From assembly GCA_007844125.1 (NCBI GenBank), contig CM017565.1:14236647-14300646 (forward strand): 64,000 nucleotides of DNA. The letters run 5' to 3'. Positions within the stretch are counted from its first letter, which is position 1. The number at the start of each line of letters is the position of its first letter. Shown piece after piece: positions 37,210 to 56,720 of the stretch. The position numbers and the translations under genes were made by a program. This DNA comes from Sinonovacula constricta (taxonomy: Eukaryota > Mollusca > Bivalvia > Cardiida > Solecurtidae). The notes below the pieces were generated by a model. That model was not told where the DNA came from, made no database searches, and saw only the letters and a list, made by a program, of their open reading frames with translations.

Positions 37210-38894
37210 TTGTCCCCGAGAACGGAATTACGCGAGGAGTTCCGATTGAAATAAATACAACAACAAGGGATTTAAATCCTTCTTAACTATTTTTTGTCAT
37301 AAGATGTTGCGACCCTTAAAATCTTTAACGATTTGACGACGTTTTGGAACTTCAAGAGCTTGATGCTTTTAAAACATAGTCCGTCCGTATGCGCGTACAG
37401 GTTTTACACACTATGACATTTTTCTGACAGCGTCCGAGTTTGCTTTTTAAGCGAGATTAGAAAACTTAATAAGATATAATTTTAAACTATTTTTTATCTT
37501 AACCTGTTTTCCATTATTTTTCACAGTATTTAACCTTATAGACGTTTATACCACTGTTTACATATTTTAGATTTACCTGTTGATACTTAAATTACGTTAC
37601 CGTCATCGTATTCGGCGCCGTATGACCTATCAACCTATCAACCGTCAGTCTGCCATTAATATTTGTTCATAAACTAACGGTATTGTGTCACTTTCCCTTT
37701 CAATTAATACGGACAAATATTGCAATCTTAGCACTGACTTTTTGACTGACTAAAATACCAACAAGCCACACTTTATTGTTGGAAGCTAAACTGTTAAATC
37801 AAAGCGCTCAGAAGTGCTGTGTTTGTGGATGTCAGTTTTACTATGTACGCGATTACAGTTGTGCAAACAATGGTCCAAATAAATCTGTAGTAAGTAAAAC
37901 GTACAGCGCATTGGAAAGTCTTCTGTTGCAAATAAACACACACACATCAGAGTCACTAACATAAAAGATAATAGAAACCAATTTATTAAACACTCAGCAC
38001 TTTCTCTATGATTTTGCACTAACTTAACTAGGTCTAGAATAAATGTCCATACATGATACAGGATTCGATCAAAATAAACTTCACCACACCGCCCCAAAAC
38101 GGCAACTCGTTTTTTTTTTCTCTGGAAATTGGTCTTACAGAACAACCGCGACTTTTAGTAATATTACAACTTCAATGCTTTAAAAATAAGAAAGCTTGTG
38201 ACTGGAAAGCGTATTATGCATCGACATTCTCATATTTTGTTACGAACTATTTCATCTTATTTCAACGATGTTGATAGCATTACCATAACTGACAGAATAT
38301 GACTCGGCCTAGGAAAATTGGAGCACTGATATCAAAATGGCATAAGAGCCATGTCACCCTCAAACAAGTTGACGATATCGTTACAACAACAACTCCGAAA
38401 ACAGCATTGTAATGAGTATTTCAAAACATGTCTATAACACAACTTTATGTTTTGTGTTCAACTCCATCATTTCTCATGTTTGTTTTTGATGTTTCAAGGC
38501 CGAAGGAATTGGGCTAATCCTGATGCGCCATCCGTTTTGTCCAGGCATTGCGTTTGTCACGTTTATCATTTGATAATACAACGTGAACAAGTCACATTCA
38601 ATAAAATTCAATAAATCTATTTACTCAAGAATTCACGCGATGGACTCCGGCCCTCAGAAAGCACGAAGTTCTCTTAAGTTTATGACATGCTTGAAATTGT
38701 GACAAGGTGCATGTTTTCAAATAATAGCAAAATGAGATGTCATTTATATAACTAATATACTCGTCTGTATAATCGATATATTTAAATTTTGAACAAAAAC
38801 ACTCACTTTCGGCTTTATTTCATTATTAATAAAGTCACCATGGGATGAATATTGAATTTTTACATCACATTTAAAAAAGATTGAGTTAAAAATT
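37210..38894. other. Non-coding, nothing recognised
   Basis: The 119-codon minus frame at 37786-38145 shows no domain. Leads into the 42-bp minisatellite. Confidence 0.45.
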
Positions 38895-39360
38895 ATGTCA
38901 TGCATTGCTTACTGATGTCTTTTTCATGCATTGGTACTGGTATGTATTGCTTAATGATGGCTGGTGCATGCATTGGTACTAGTGTTTATTGTTAATGATT
39001 CCTGATGCATGCATTTTTGGTCTTAGTATTTATTGCTTAATGATGTCAGGTGCATGCATTGGTACTGGTATGTATTGCTTAATGATTCCTGGTGCATGCT
39101 TTGGAACTAGTATGTATTATTAATGATGCTTGGTGCATGCATTGGTACTGGTATGTATTGCCTAATGATTCCTGATGCTTGCATTGGTACTAGTATGTAT
39201 TGCCTCATGATTTCTGATGCATGCATTGGTCTTAGTATTTATTGCTTAATGATACCAGGTGCATGCATTGGTATTAGTATGTACTGCTTAATGATTCCTG
39301 GTGCATGCATTGGTACTCGTATGTATTGCTTAATGATGCCTGATGCATGCATTGGTACTG
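38895..39360. repeat. 42-bp minisatellite, first block (about 11 units)
   Basis: The unit includes TGATGCATGCATTGGTACTG followed by a GTATGTATTGCTTAATGATGCC-like half, with point and small indel variants. Each unit holds the 10-bp palindrome ATGCATGCAT. Being 42 bp, it reads through as a repeated 14-residue pattern (CLMIPDACIGTSMY); this is not evidence for a gene. Confidence 0.95.
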
Positions 39361-40017
39361 TTACGACACTTGTCGCTATATACGTTTATTTATAAAATAG
39401 CACGTTTACTAAACGACGAAATGGTTAAAAAGAAAGAACAAGCCAGCAACAAACTATTACAATAATGTTTTATTTTAATAAACAATTAAATCTATGGTCT
39501 AATAAAAGAATAATAAATAAATCAAACAAAATTGCAGAAAGCAAAATAATTGTTACCTTACAGTTTGTCCCTTTAGGAGGTGTTCCTTTTTTAGTCCAAT
39601 TAATAACCCATCGTCGAAATCCTGAAGTTTTTATGTTCTTGTAGATGAGCACAGTTGAAATAATCCAAAGGTAGAACAAAACAAGAATGTAAATGATATA
39701 ATTCCAAATTCAACACTTAAATATTTATATCACTGTAGAATATAGTAAGTCCACGTAAGTTCCAGCACAGAAAGATTTAATATAGAAGCTGCAAGTATTT
39801 CAAAACTTTATGTCCAAACTCTAAAGCAAATTTTATCCAAACTCTTTATCCAAACTTTTATCCAAACTTCCCTTAAATCGGCCAACACGCCCGTATATAT
39901 ACCAAAAGAATTTCTAGAACATTAACGAAACCCAGGACATTCTCGAAACCCAGTTAAAATAAACATGTGAACTTTCTAGCATGATCCTTTTCTTCTAGCA
40001 GTTACGCGAGTTCTACG
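39361..40017. mobile_element. 657-bp insertion splitting the 42-bp minisatellite
   Basis: Repeat units stop at GGTACTG (39360) and resume after 40017 with TACTGGTATG in the correct repeat phase. GTACTG is present at both edges, so a 4-6 bp target duplication is likely. The insert begins TTACGACACTTGTCG (or TGTTACG if the TG is included) and ends GAGTTCTACG. It contains several TTATCCAAAC tandem copies at 39833-39872 and no coding frame. A solo LTR or a small non-autonomous transposon are the main options; terminal inverted repeats are not convincing. Confidence 0.65.
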
Positions 40018-40665
40018 TACTGGTATGTATTGTTAATGATGCCTGATGCATGCATTGGTATAAGTATGCATTGTTAATGATGCCTGGTGCATGCATTGGA
40101 ACTGGCATGTATTGCTTAATGATACCTGATGCATGAATTGGTACTAGTATTTATTGCTTAATGATGCCTGATGCATGCATTGGTACTGGCATGTATTGCT
40201 TAATGATACCTGATGCATGCATTAGTACTGGCATGTATTGCTTAATGATACCTGATGCATGCATTAGTACTGGCATGTATTGCTTAATGATACCTGATGC
40301 ATGCATTGGTCTTAGTATTTATTGCTTAAAGATTCATGATGCATGCATTGGTCTTAGTATTTATTGCTTAATGATTCCTGATGCATGCATTGGTGTTAGT
40401 ATTTATTGCTTAATGATGCCTGGTGCATGCATTGGTACTGGCATGTATTGCTTAATGACACCTGATGCATGAATTGGTACTAGTATGTATTGCTTAATGA
40501 TTCCTGATGCATGCATTTGTCTTAGTATTTATTGCTTAATGATGCCTGATGCATGCATTGGTACTGGTATTTATTGTTAAATGATTCCTGGTGCATGCAT
40601 TGGTACTTGTATGTATTGTTAATGATGCCTGGTGCATGCATTGGTACTAATATGTCTTGCTTAAT
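40018..40665. repeat. 42-bp minisatellite, second block (about 15 units)
   Basis: This continues the array interrupted at 39361 with the same unit and variants. Units with CTTAGTATTTATTGCTTA and ACTGGCATGTATTGCTTA alternate in runs, indicating local higher-order duplication around 40160-40310. Confidence 0.95.
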
Positions 40666-41974
40666 GTAAGATGTAGGCCTAGTCGTTAAAATGTATGTGC
40701 CATCTTTGCGGTTAGAGTTCAAGTTTGCTTAAAAAAGGAATATACTGTTTTGCTTAAATTGAATTGCCCTATACTTGATATGCGTGCTAAGAGTAGAAGC
40801 TGATATAGATGGTATACGAGATAAATGTGTTGATTGCCGTCATTGCATTCTTTCTTATATTAGATATAATGTATATTTTCTTGTATGTTCATAAGATGAA
40901 CATTTTAATTTTTGCTGTTAACCTTGATATTACCGACACATTGTGGTACGAAAGAAGGTTAACCGGCTATTGGCTCGCGATGAATATCAAATGATTTATA
41001 ATAAAACACAATAAATATGTGACACTTTGAGTTTTCTAACATTTTGGGGATAAATTGCGTTACTTCTGTTTGTTTACTGGCTTCAATCCGTCACGAAGCA
41101 CGCACAAGTCACGATGGCTGTCACAATGACGGTCTTCAGACGAGTCTGTAGACGTATATATTGATAAAACTTGCCTTTGATAGTAAGTTAGCTTGAAGCT
41201 TTAGATAAAGTACGTATATAAGTGCTGAGTAATGAGTTTTTTCACTTAGAATTAACTCTCCCTATTTTACGTTTTGTATAATATTAAGTCAAAATTACTA
41301 CTTTTTATATGTTAAATATGTGTTTTAACATAATGGGTTTCTGCTATCAATTTAAAAAAAAACTTTAAATTTCATTAAATTGATCTTATTGACAAAGAGG
41401 TTACTATGCTTTGAAAGGCACATAACCTCTACAGCGGAGATTGTTGCATTGCTTGCAATAAACAATTTTGCAATCAAGAACTTGCAATTCTTTTAAAATA
41501 AAAGATGAGCAAGCTGTTGATACTACATAAACGATGACTTAAATCTTTCGTTTTTGATGGTAAATGTTGGAATTTTGGTTCTTCATTACTTCAGTTGTAT
41601 TTTATGTAGGTAAGTCCACCTTTCTTTACACACAGTTTCATCAACCTTACATGGTATTAGCCTATAGCTAGGTGAATAGATTAAAAGCTGTGTTAACCTT
41701 ATCATGTGTTAAATGACTGATGTCTGATTGGCATCGGCGGTCTTTGCTGATTCCAGTGAGTGTACTCTAATATGCAGATAAGGTTATGATCGAGCGGAGT
41801 ACATAAACAAAGCTTAAAGCCAGACACACACCGGCCGTAAAGTTCGCGCCAGCATTCGACATTGACTCAATTATTTTTTGCATTTTTAATATAATAATGT
41901 GTCTGTTTTCTTTCGAGTTCTCGGTAAGTGATTTCAATACTCGGGTTTAGTCGCTGACCTCGCTTCTATATTCT
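40666..41974. other. Non-coding, nothing recognised
   Basis: AT-rich spacer between the minisatellite and repeat B copy 2. Confidence 0.5.
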
Positions 41975-42200
41975 TATTCATGATCACAACAATGTTACTT
42001 GTGCAGTGTGACGGTCGTAAAAAATCTCCCCGTGCATGTAATCTATGTCGTCATTCAATTCATCCTATAAGGATTGTTACGTGAATTTCCATTGATAGAC
42101 ATTGGACTTCCTTAATTGATTCCTTAATTCCATCTTCACATTAACATGATGCTACGACTATTTACACTTCGCTTGTCATTTCTTTTCCTGATTAAAAAAA
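41975..42200 (+). repeat. Dispersed repeat B, copy 2
   Basis: Close match to copy 1 over its whole length, with TGTGCAGTGTGACGGTCGTA and CATCCTATAAGGATTGTTAC. Same orientation as the other copies. Confidence 0.8.
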
Positions 42201-43762
42201 TAAATTCAGTTACAATCAACAATCTTCTGTGCTTTTAGTTCTTGTTAGCCACTTTTCATATGCTTGCTACTTACTGATACACTCTGAAATACGTTACTGT
42301 TTTCGTAAACACAAAGACTCTTCAGGACCTTGTCAAAAAGTTGCACATTCACTGAAATACGACAATTAATGTGGACTGCTCCACATATTGTTTCAGAAGT
42401 ACATACAGTTGTGCAACAGTTAGGGCGGCTTGGTTAAAGTTCGGTGATATGTGAATACAAGTGTAATTATATGATAAATGTAAAATCAAAGTTTTCTGTC
42501 AGTTGTAAATAAAGACGCCTACAATTTAAAAGATGTTTGATTCCTTCATTTGTTCATTTCAACAATGCTTTCATTTGCAGCATAAACACGTTTGCTGCAT
42601 TATTATGGTTATGCATGAAAGAACTGGACGTATCCGAAATGTTGACAGTTTACGAATAAAACTTGGACCATTGAATTTAATTAAAATGAATCCGAAGAAT
42701 ATGGACGTAGCACCGTTTTAAATCGATTTCAATGAAGATAAAGAAAGAACAAGTGTATCTTTATGGCCGCATTTGTGTTTTATAATAAATTCATATGTAT
42801 TGTTTAACTTTCGTACTTTGTCTTGGTGTTAGATTTCTTTCCTTCTCATATTGTAAATGATAAAGATTTTCTCCATTTTTGCCACCTTAATTCTATTCTT
42901 AACTTTACTCACAAAAATAATACGTATGCTACTTTGTTTATAATCAACCATTCTACCATGCTGTATTTTACTAACTTTATTACATATTTTAATCGCCATG
43001 TCACCTTTCTCCTGTTTACCGGAGGATGACGTCTTGTTCGAGGGCGTTACAATATACCGACACTTTTCTGTGTACGAGATTGTAGACAGCTTCATCGCTC
43101 TTCCCCTTGTATAAGCGAGATATTTATCATGCTGTCATAAGAGAGAATTGGCTTTTATCATGTAACGTTCTAGATTCATCGTTAAGCAACTATTAGTGAG
43201 TTTGTTTAACTCAGTCCGCTATATACACGAGGAACAAATGGTAGATTAAGTCCCAATATTTATGTTATTATTTTATGAAAATAGATTATGATAATTAAAG
43301 TTATATATTGAATTTACTGCTGGTCTGTCCAATGTCAAGATGAGGTGACTTGTCTGTGGCGTATTAATAGCGCGTAATCAACCTAACTCTTAAAAAGAAA
43401 CCAAACAGACATACACAATCTCGTGATTAAGCAACGAAAGCAACACATGTTTATAAAAATTTGGACTAATTCTATAGTGTATCGTGAAAAGAATACACAG
43501 TGATTAAGATGACAAAGGAACTAGCATAGTGTATTTCCAACCAATACATCTGTCTTGTTCTATGTAAACACAAATGTTCCTCTAAGGTATTTATATCATT
43601 TTTTGCAGTTATTTTAAGCTATTGCAGCTTTAAAATAAAAACAAGTTTTGGAACCTGTGACTCAACTATGTTTTCAAATTAAAATTTATCCTGCTGTGTT
43701 ACATTTTAGTTGACAATAAACATGTTAAAACAGTACGTATATTATGTCGGAGATTATTTGCG
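42201..43762. other. Downstream flank and presumed 3'UTR of the dehydrogenase
   Basis: The terminal exon should continue below 43763 on the minus strand. I could not fix a polyadenylation signal with confidence. No other gene is seen. Confidence 0.4.
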
Positions 43763-51389
<7,627 letters not shown>

Positions 51390-51816
51390 TTTTACAGCGC
51401 TTCCGAAACTAAGAGTTGTTGGCAAAATGGCGGAGTAGGTAAGAAACTGACTGGTTTACCAGTCTGCGATAACACGGCGTCTTTGGTATGTTAAGGATAC
51501 ATACATACCAACCCATATCTACAGTGTCAGCACGTGGGGGCATTCGTCCCATTATCTTTAACTGTGTGTACCTAAGCCAGTTCAACTGACAGAGATAACC
51601 TGGAACGTAAATTCGTGTCCTGAATTGGAAGCACTGTGTGTGTGTATGTATGTGTGTGTCATTATTAAGTTTACATGTAAAGGAATATATTTATATTTTA
51701 AATTTATCTGAAGAACACAATAGGAAATAATCAGCACAGTGCGTTAACACATGCACTTTAATGGGATTCTTCACTTGATACATCTCATTCAGGTGCAATA
51801 TTTAACAAATAATACA
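51390..51816 (-). promoter_or_regulatory. Presumed 5' flank/5'UTR of the dehydrogenase gene
   Basis: This lies directly upstream of the dehydrogenase ATG and must hold its 5'UTR and probably its core promoter. I see no clear TATA box or initiator and cannot place the transcription start. A short (GT)n/(GTAT)n run occurs at about 51639-51660. On the plus strand there is no supported gene facing away. Confidence 0.4.
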
Positions 51817-51957
51817 TGGCCTTGAGGGCAATATGCAAGTTTACGGACTGGATGGTCAGACCGAGGAAGGAATATGGCCCGAAGCGCAACTTAGGGCTAT
51901 ATACCTTCCGAGGTCTGACCAACCAGTCCGTAAACTTGCATATTGCCCTCAAGGCCA
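51817..51957. repeat. 141-bp near-perfect inverted repeat (hairpin)
   Basis: The arms at 51817-51870 and 51904-51957 are reverse complements with about three mismatches over 54 bp. After one mispair the pairing continues inward through 51872-51880 and 51894-51902, leaving a 13-nt loop at 51881-51893. The outer arm begins TGGCCTTGAGGGCAATATGC. It sits about 430 bp upstream of the dehydrogenase start codon. No ORF is supported; a foldback MITE or an inverted duplication is most likely. Confidence 0.93.
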
Positions 51958-53158
51958 GGTTTTATTTGTTATATTATACCGAATCTTAATCCTTTCATCC
52001 CTTTTGTTGCTTTTATTTTTTGTATAATTTGCTATCAAATAATAATTGCATTTGTTTAGTGTGTGAAATATCTCAAACTTTAGTCGTTTTTTTAATTATT
52101 TTCAAGCGATGCAGCTAAAAAAATCATGCTCTTCTTTTAATATTCCATTGTTGTTGATCAAATTAAATAGTAAATGTTACAAGACAAAAGACCCGGACAT
52201 TAAGAATTTCGTTCGTGTAGGTTTTAAATGAAGAATCGTGGCCTTTTTTTGGCTAGATATGTTCGGAAGAGCTTAAGTTTTGTCGCGGTTTTGGTGTTTT
52301 TCGAATCCTTAGATTCGCTGAGTTTAACTAAATCTGTCTCCGATAAAGAGGCGAATCACTAAGCCATTTTGACAGTTTTACAATATCATCTGTTTGTGTT
52401 GTCGTAAAATTCGCACGTCGTGAAAGTCGCGTTTAAACAGTCAAACAAACTGGATGACGTCATAAACAGTCTGTATAAGAATTAAAGACTGGGTAGCCGG
52501 TCTATATGCGATTTATGGACTGGATGACGTCATATTAAATATAGAAGGGCGTATGCAAATGAGGTATAATATTAAGCATTATTGGTCATTTGTATTTGTA
52601 AAAAAAAATATAGTGTCAGGTGTTACCTATTTACAAGGAAGGAATGTTGTTCTTATCTAGTACATTGCATATTGATAGAAAGACACCATTTTAAATAATG
52701 TCGCCGTTTGAACAGCGGACCTACCATTGTGTACATATCTATGAAAATGTTTCAAATAGCCATATATACATGCTTCCACTTATTGCCTTAGAAGTTGATA
52801 TTGAGCTGTCCGTTTTGATATACCCTGTTCTGAAAGTAGCATTTTATTTCGTACCCTCTTTATGCAACTTGCACATACTTCTTTTTGGAATATATAACAT
52901 ATATCAGCATTTGTCCATTTTGGTTCATAACATTTGAGAGCATCATCTACTGCATATTCTTATTCCTAATGTTCACAAAACAGCAAACAAGTCACGATTC
53001 ATTGCTAAATCTCTAGCAACAGCTAACATATCTACACTAACTGCTTCTTGCTATACTGCGGGGGTCGTAATCACGTAGGTAAATATTGTGAAAAGCAATA
53101 AATTCTGGAATTAACATTTATTAGGTCTATAGAAATCATCAGAAGTATGATAAGATTA
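51958..53158. other. Non-coding, far upstream region of the dehydrogenase
   Basis: Contains the CRE-like pair; otherwise no gene or repeat recognised. Confidence 0.45.
52449..52534. promoter_or_regulatory. Two CRE-like TGACGTCA sites in repeated 16-mers
   Basis: The 16-mer ACTGGATGACGTCATA occurs twice, with TGACGTCA cores at 52455-52462 and 52525-52532, 70 bp apart. TGACGTCA is the consensus palindrome for CREB/ATF-type bZIP factors. The sites are about 1.1 kb upstream of the dehydrogenase start codon. Function is inferred only; part of the 16-mer (GGACTGGATG, second copy) also resembles the arm of the nearby hairpin, so this may be repeat-derived. Confidence 0.35.
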
Positions 53159-54297
53159 TATGACAAGGTACTATGAGCATTGCAACATATACCAGACCAC
53201 GAAAAGGGACAGGACAAATGTAAAAGTAAGAACAAATCTGTGTTCAGTCATTTTACAAAAAGAGCAAACCCCAAAAAAGGGACAAACTGGGGTGCTTAAA
53301 CCGGTTTTACAGAGCTCTAACCTCGCACTTCCTATAGAATAATAATGATAAGACTTTATAGATAGTTTCCATGTGATGTTATAGGCACTGATAAGACAGT
53401 TTAGGGAAGCAATCTTTGAAGGTAGAAGCTAATGCAGGCCGAAATTTGGAAATATGTGCTGTATTAAACTCCCCACTGTGTTTTTATTTATCAGACTATC
53501 TTACTGAAATTTATATCAAATTTAACAACTTTTATTTGAAGTATTTTAAATATCAAAATTATATTTTAAAAGATAAATAATTCAACCAAAAAAGATACAC
53601 ACTTCATTTTTTTAAGGAAGAGTCAATAATTTTATTTATTTATATGTGTTAATTCTTTGTGCATTTATCAATTTTAAAAATATTGCATCCAAAAAATAAA
53701 CTTTCCAATGGTGTATAGCTTTGAATTATGATTGAACCCCAAATGAAGAAATTACACACAAAAAATATGCTTCTATACATCATCTGAAAATTCCTTGAAG
53801 TTGCCATCAAAGATGGCTGCCCAGATAAGGAATCTTCACTGATGTGGAAACTATCTATACTCTATACTTCGTACATTATATTTTCATTGCTCTGTAGTTA
53901 CTACTGATGATGTATCTACGCATCTTTACCACATGATTTAATTAAGCTGAATTGATTTGTCTCATTGAAAAAAAAACATCTGCATTTACACATTGCATGT
54001 TATAAAAGTAATACCTTTTTACAAACAATTTCTTGGGTTTACTATGAGGACTTAAGAAACTCGTCAGGAAGTGCGAGGTTAGAGCTCTGTAAAACCGGTT
54101 TAAGCACCCCAGTCGGTCCACATTGCCGACTGACCGTTACAAGGTGATAACTGTCGGGTTTGCTCTTTTCGTTAAATGACTCATCACAAATTTGTTCTTA
54201 CTTTTCGCTTGGCTTGCATGTGAAATGCCTTTGTTCTGTGCCTTTTCGGAGTTTAGTATATGTTGCAATGCTCATAGGACTTTGTCATATATTCTTG
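53159..54297. mobile_element. Element with inverted repeat-A termini
   Basis: A minus-strand repeat A (53159-53335) faces a plus-strand copy (54064-54297), so their outer ends both read TATGACAA...CATATA inward. They enclose about 730 bp without a coding frame. A second inner inverted pair, TATAGATAGTTTCC near 53354 and GGAAACTATCTATA near 53843, supports a single folded element. This suggests repeat A is the roughly 180-230 bp terminal inverted repeat of a non-autonomous DNA transposon, and that the single copies are solo ends. Confidence 0.6.
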
Positions 54298-54373
54298 AAT
54301 TAATGTTTGTGAAGCTCTATGTTTCGTATTAGACAATATTAACATAAAATCCGATGACACTTTATTTAAACAG

Positions 54374-54490
54374 GTAATTGGTATTCCTATGAGAACCAGC
54401 TGTGCACCATTTATTGCAGATTTGTTTTCATACTGCTTTGAGCGTTAGTTTGTGTTATCCAATTCTTATCAAAGCCACAATATAGATGGT
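54374..54490 (+). mobile_element. Penelope-like reverse transcriptase fragment
   Basis: Plus-strand translation gives VIGIPMRTSCAPFIADLFSY, then CFER before a stop. This is the GIPMGxxxAPxxADLFLY block common to Penelope-like (PLE) reverse transcriptases of aquatic invertebrates and fish. The expected Gly after PM has become Arg. Only about 35 residues are recognisable. It is squeezed between two same-orientation copies of the dispersed terminal repeat at 54064-54297 and 54490-54697. Confidence 0.6.
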
Positions 54491-54697
54491 TTCTGTAAAT
54501 TCGGTTTAAGCACCCAAGTCGGTCCCTTCTACCTACAGACCGTTCCAATGCGGTCAATGTTGGGTTTGCTCTATTTGTGACTCCTCACAGTATTGTCCTA
54601 ACTTTAACATTTGGCTTGCATGTGAATACCTTTGTCCTGTGCCTTTTTGATTTTTGTATATGTTGCACAGCTCATATGACTTTGCCATATAGTGTTA
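54490..54697 (+). repeat. Dispersed repeat A, diverged copy
   Basis: Reads GGTTTAAGCACCCAAGTCGG to ATGACTTTGCCATATAG, the same orientation as the copy ending at 54297, with the Penelope-like fragment between them. Confidence 0.8.
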
Positions 54698-56555
54698 TTT
54701 AATTTAACGTCATGCTATCTACACGATACTTTTACTATAGATAGCATTTCTTTGCTCAGATGATCCATCTGATTTACCATCCAAAACTTACCCTTAATAA
54801 AGCAAATACCTGAACTTTAAATGCAGCATTTCTAGATATTGAGATCATTATTTCCAATGTCTCTACTAAAATATATGACAAGTGAGACAAGATTTCAACT
54901 TCAATAGTGTCAATTATCCAAATCGTGATGGTGATTCACCTCGTGGTTCGCCCTGTGGTATATAAATATCCCAACCTACAAGCTTTGCACGAATCTGTAC
55001 TATAATGGAAGATTTCAGTGATAGAAACCAGTTGATCACTTAAAGATTGTTACAACAAGGCATTCGACTTTACAAATTTAAAAAGCTTTTTCAAATTTTT
55101 TCACCGCAATGGTTTTGGCATATGTACTCAACTTGTCAGGAAATGTATTGCCGATGGTTTTATGTGTCCTTTATTCCATGGCGGTAACTGTTGTTTCTGG
55201 GCGGTGTCGCTTGAGTTACGAGAAAGCTGGATTTCGAAAGCACACATGACTGACCCTGCATGACATTGACTACCCGTTGTCAGTAAATGGCTGGGATTAA
55301 GTAGTTCATGTAATATGCACGCATCAAATGTTAACATCATGATTTAACTAGATGTTCAAGAGAATATGCTGTGTTTTGCATCAGCTGTACATGAAATGCG
55401 TTTTTAATGAACAACGCGGTGCAGGAATATCACTCAATGATCGGAGGAAAGGGTAAAAACAAGGAGCGAATTGTTATTAGAACACCTGTTCCACTGACTA
55501 CGCATAATCTATTAGGCCGAGATATTTGTGATATCCCGCGTGTGGCCTCACTGCCTTCTGCGGCACGGCACCTGGTTATGTAATGACAAAGTTCATTCGT
55601 ATAATTTCACCATCCTGGTCTAAAGCTATCGCACGCGTTTAGAAAGGAATGGCGCACTCAGTACTTTAGATTCAGATCACAGGGGTGTAGTAGGAAGTAG
55701 TTAATTTCTAATTCAGATTATTTGGGTCAAATCTGGTAGTATCCTACTTTAAAATGCAAAATCATAAAGAAAGAATTGAATATTTAATAAAGTGATTGCT
55801 ACTGTATATTTTGTCCCAGTGTATAATCTATATTTCAGAAAAAGTGTTTATTTGCAGCTGACTTACCTGCTTCCGATTTCCAATACGTTGTACATTTGAT
55901 TTACTATGGACTATTCTTTACTGTAATTTGCAGACCTGTAATCGGTTACAGGGTTAAACTTATACCGCCCAAACAGCGTTCTTATCGCATTTATTTATTT
56001 GTGCGTGATGTCTTTGTGTTTTTGTCACTTTTACATTTACTCTATGTGTCTTTATCTGGAGGTAAGTCAGATTTAAATATTGTGTTTATTCTTAAATGGC
56101 ATTTTCCTATCCCAAAATAATCAATATTCCGGCAAATAGTCCTATAAATGCAAGCTACTTTTATAATTGCAAAGTAAATATTATCATTGCAAGAAACAAT
56201 CTTCAAAAACAGAATACTCTGTTCTTTTTATGAAAAAGGTTTCGCAGAAGGCCTGCAATTTCAGACAATGTTGATTAAAAGCGGTGTCAGTGTTTTAAAA
56301 AAGAAAACGACCACTGCACAGGGTCGGAGTTCTGTAAAATAGGCAAACACACCGGGTTATGGTTAAAGTACATATTCTTTATATTTTACACATATACATG
56401 TGTAATAAATGAAGACAATAGTTTGTTTTATTTTTTCCTGAATTATATCACAGCGACGGAATAATGCTCACTTTAAAGATAGAAAAGACACACTTGAATA
56501 TATTACCACATATGAAGGGATGTTTTAATTGACACTGGCTGTCTCGGAGAAAAAG
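54698..56555. other. Non-coding, nothing recognised
   Basis: GC-richer patches near 55150-55280 and 55500-55570 have no recognisable frame. Confidence 0.45.
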
Positions 56556-56720
56556 AAACACCAGGAAGTGCAAGGCTTTAGCGTTTCACAAACCAAGTTT
56601 AAGCACCCAAGTCGGTCTATTTGCCGACTGACTATTCCAACGTTTCAGTTTCTCTTTTTGTGTGTGAAGTCTCGTCTCTGTGTTTTTGTCACATATACAT
56701 TTACTCTGTATGCCCTTGTC
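56556..56720 (+). repeat. Dispersed repeat A, strongly diverged
   Basis: Begins CACCAGGAAGTGCAAGGC and keeps AAGCACCCAAGTCGGTC and GCCGACTGACTATTCCAACG. The outer terminal part is unrecognisable. A shorter scrap is at 56325-56362. Confidence 0.6.

Noticed and set aside
39123..40472. Repeated CLMIPDACIG frames
   Set aside because: Produced by the 42-bp minisatellite, whose length is a multiple of three.
51390..51425. Upstream extension of dehydrogenase exon 1 by 12 codons
   Set aside because: The extended frame starts at TTG, not ATG; the first ATG, at 51389, has A at -3.
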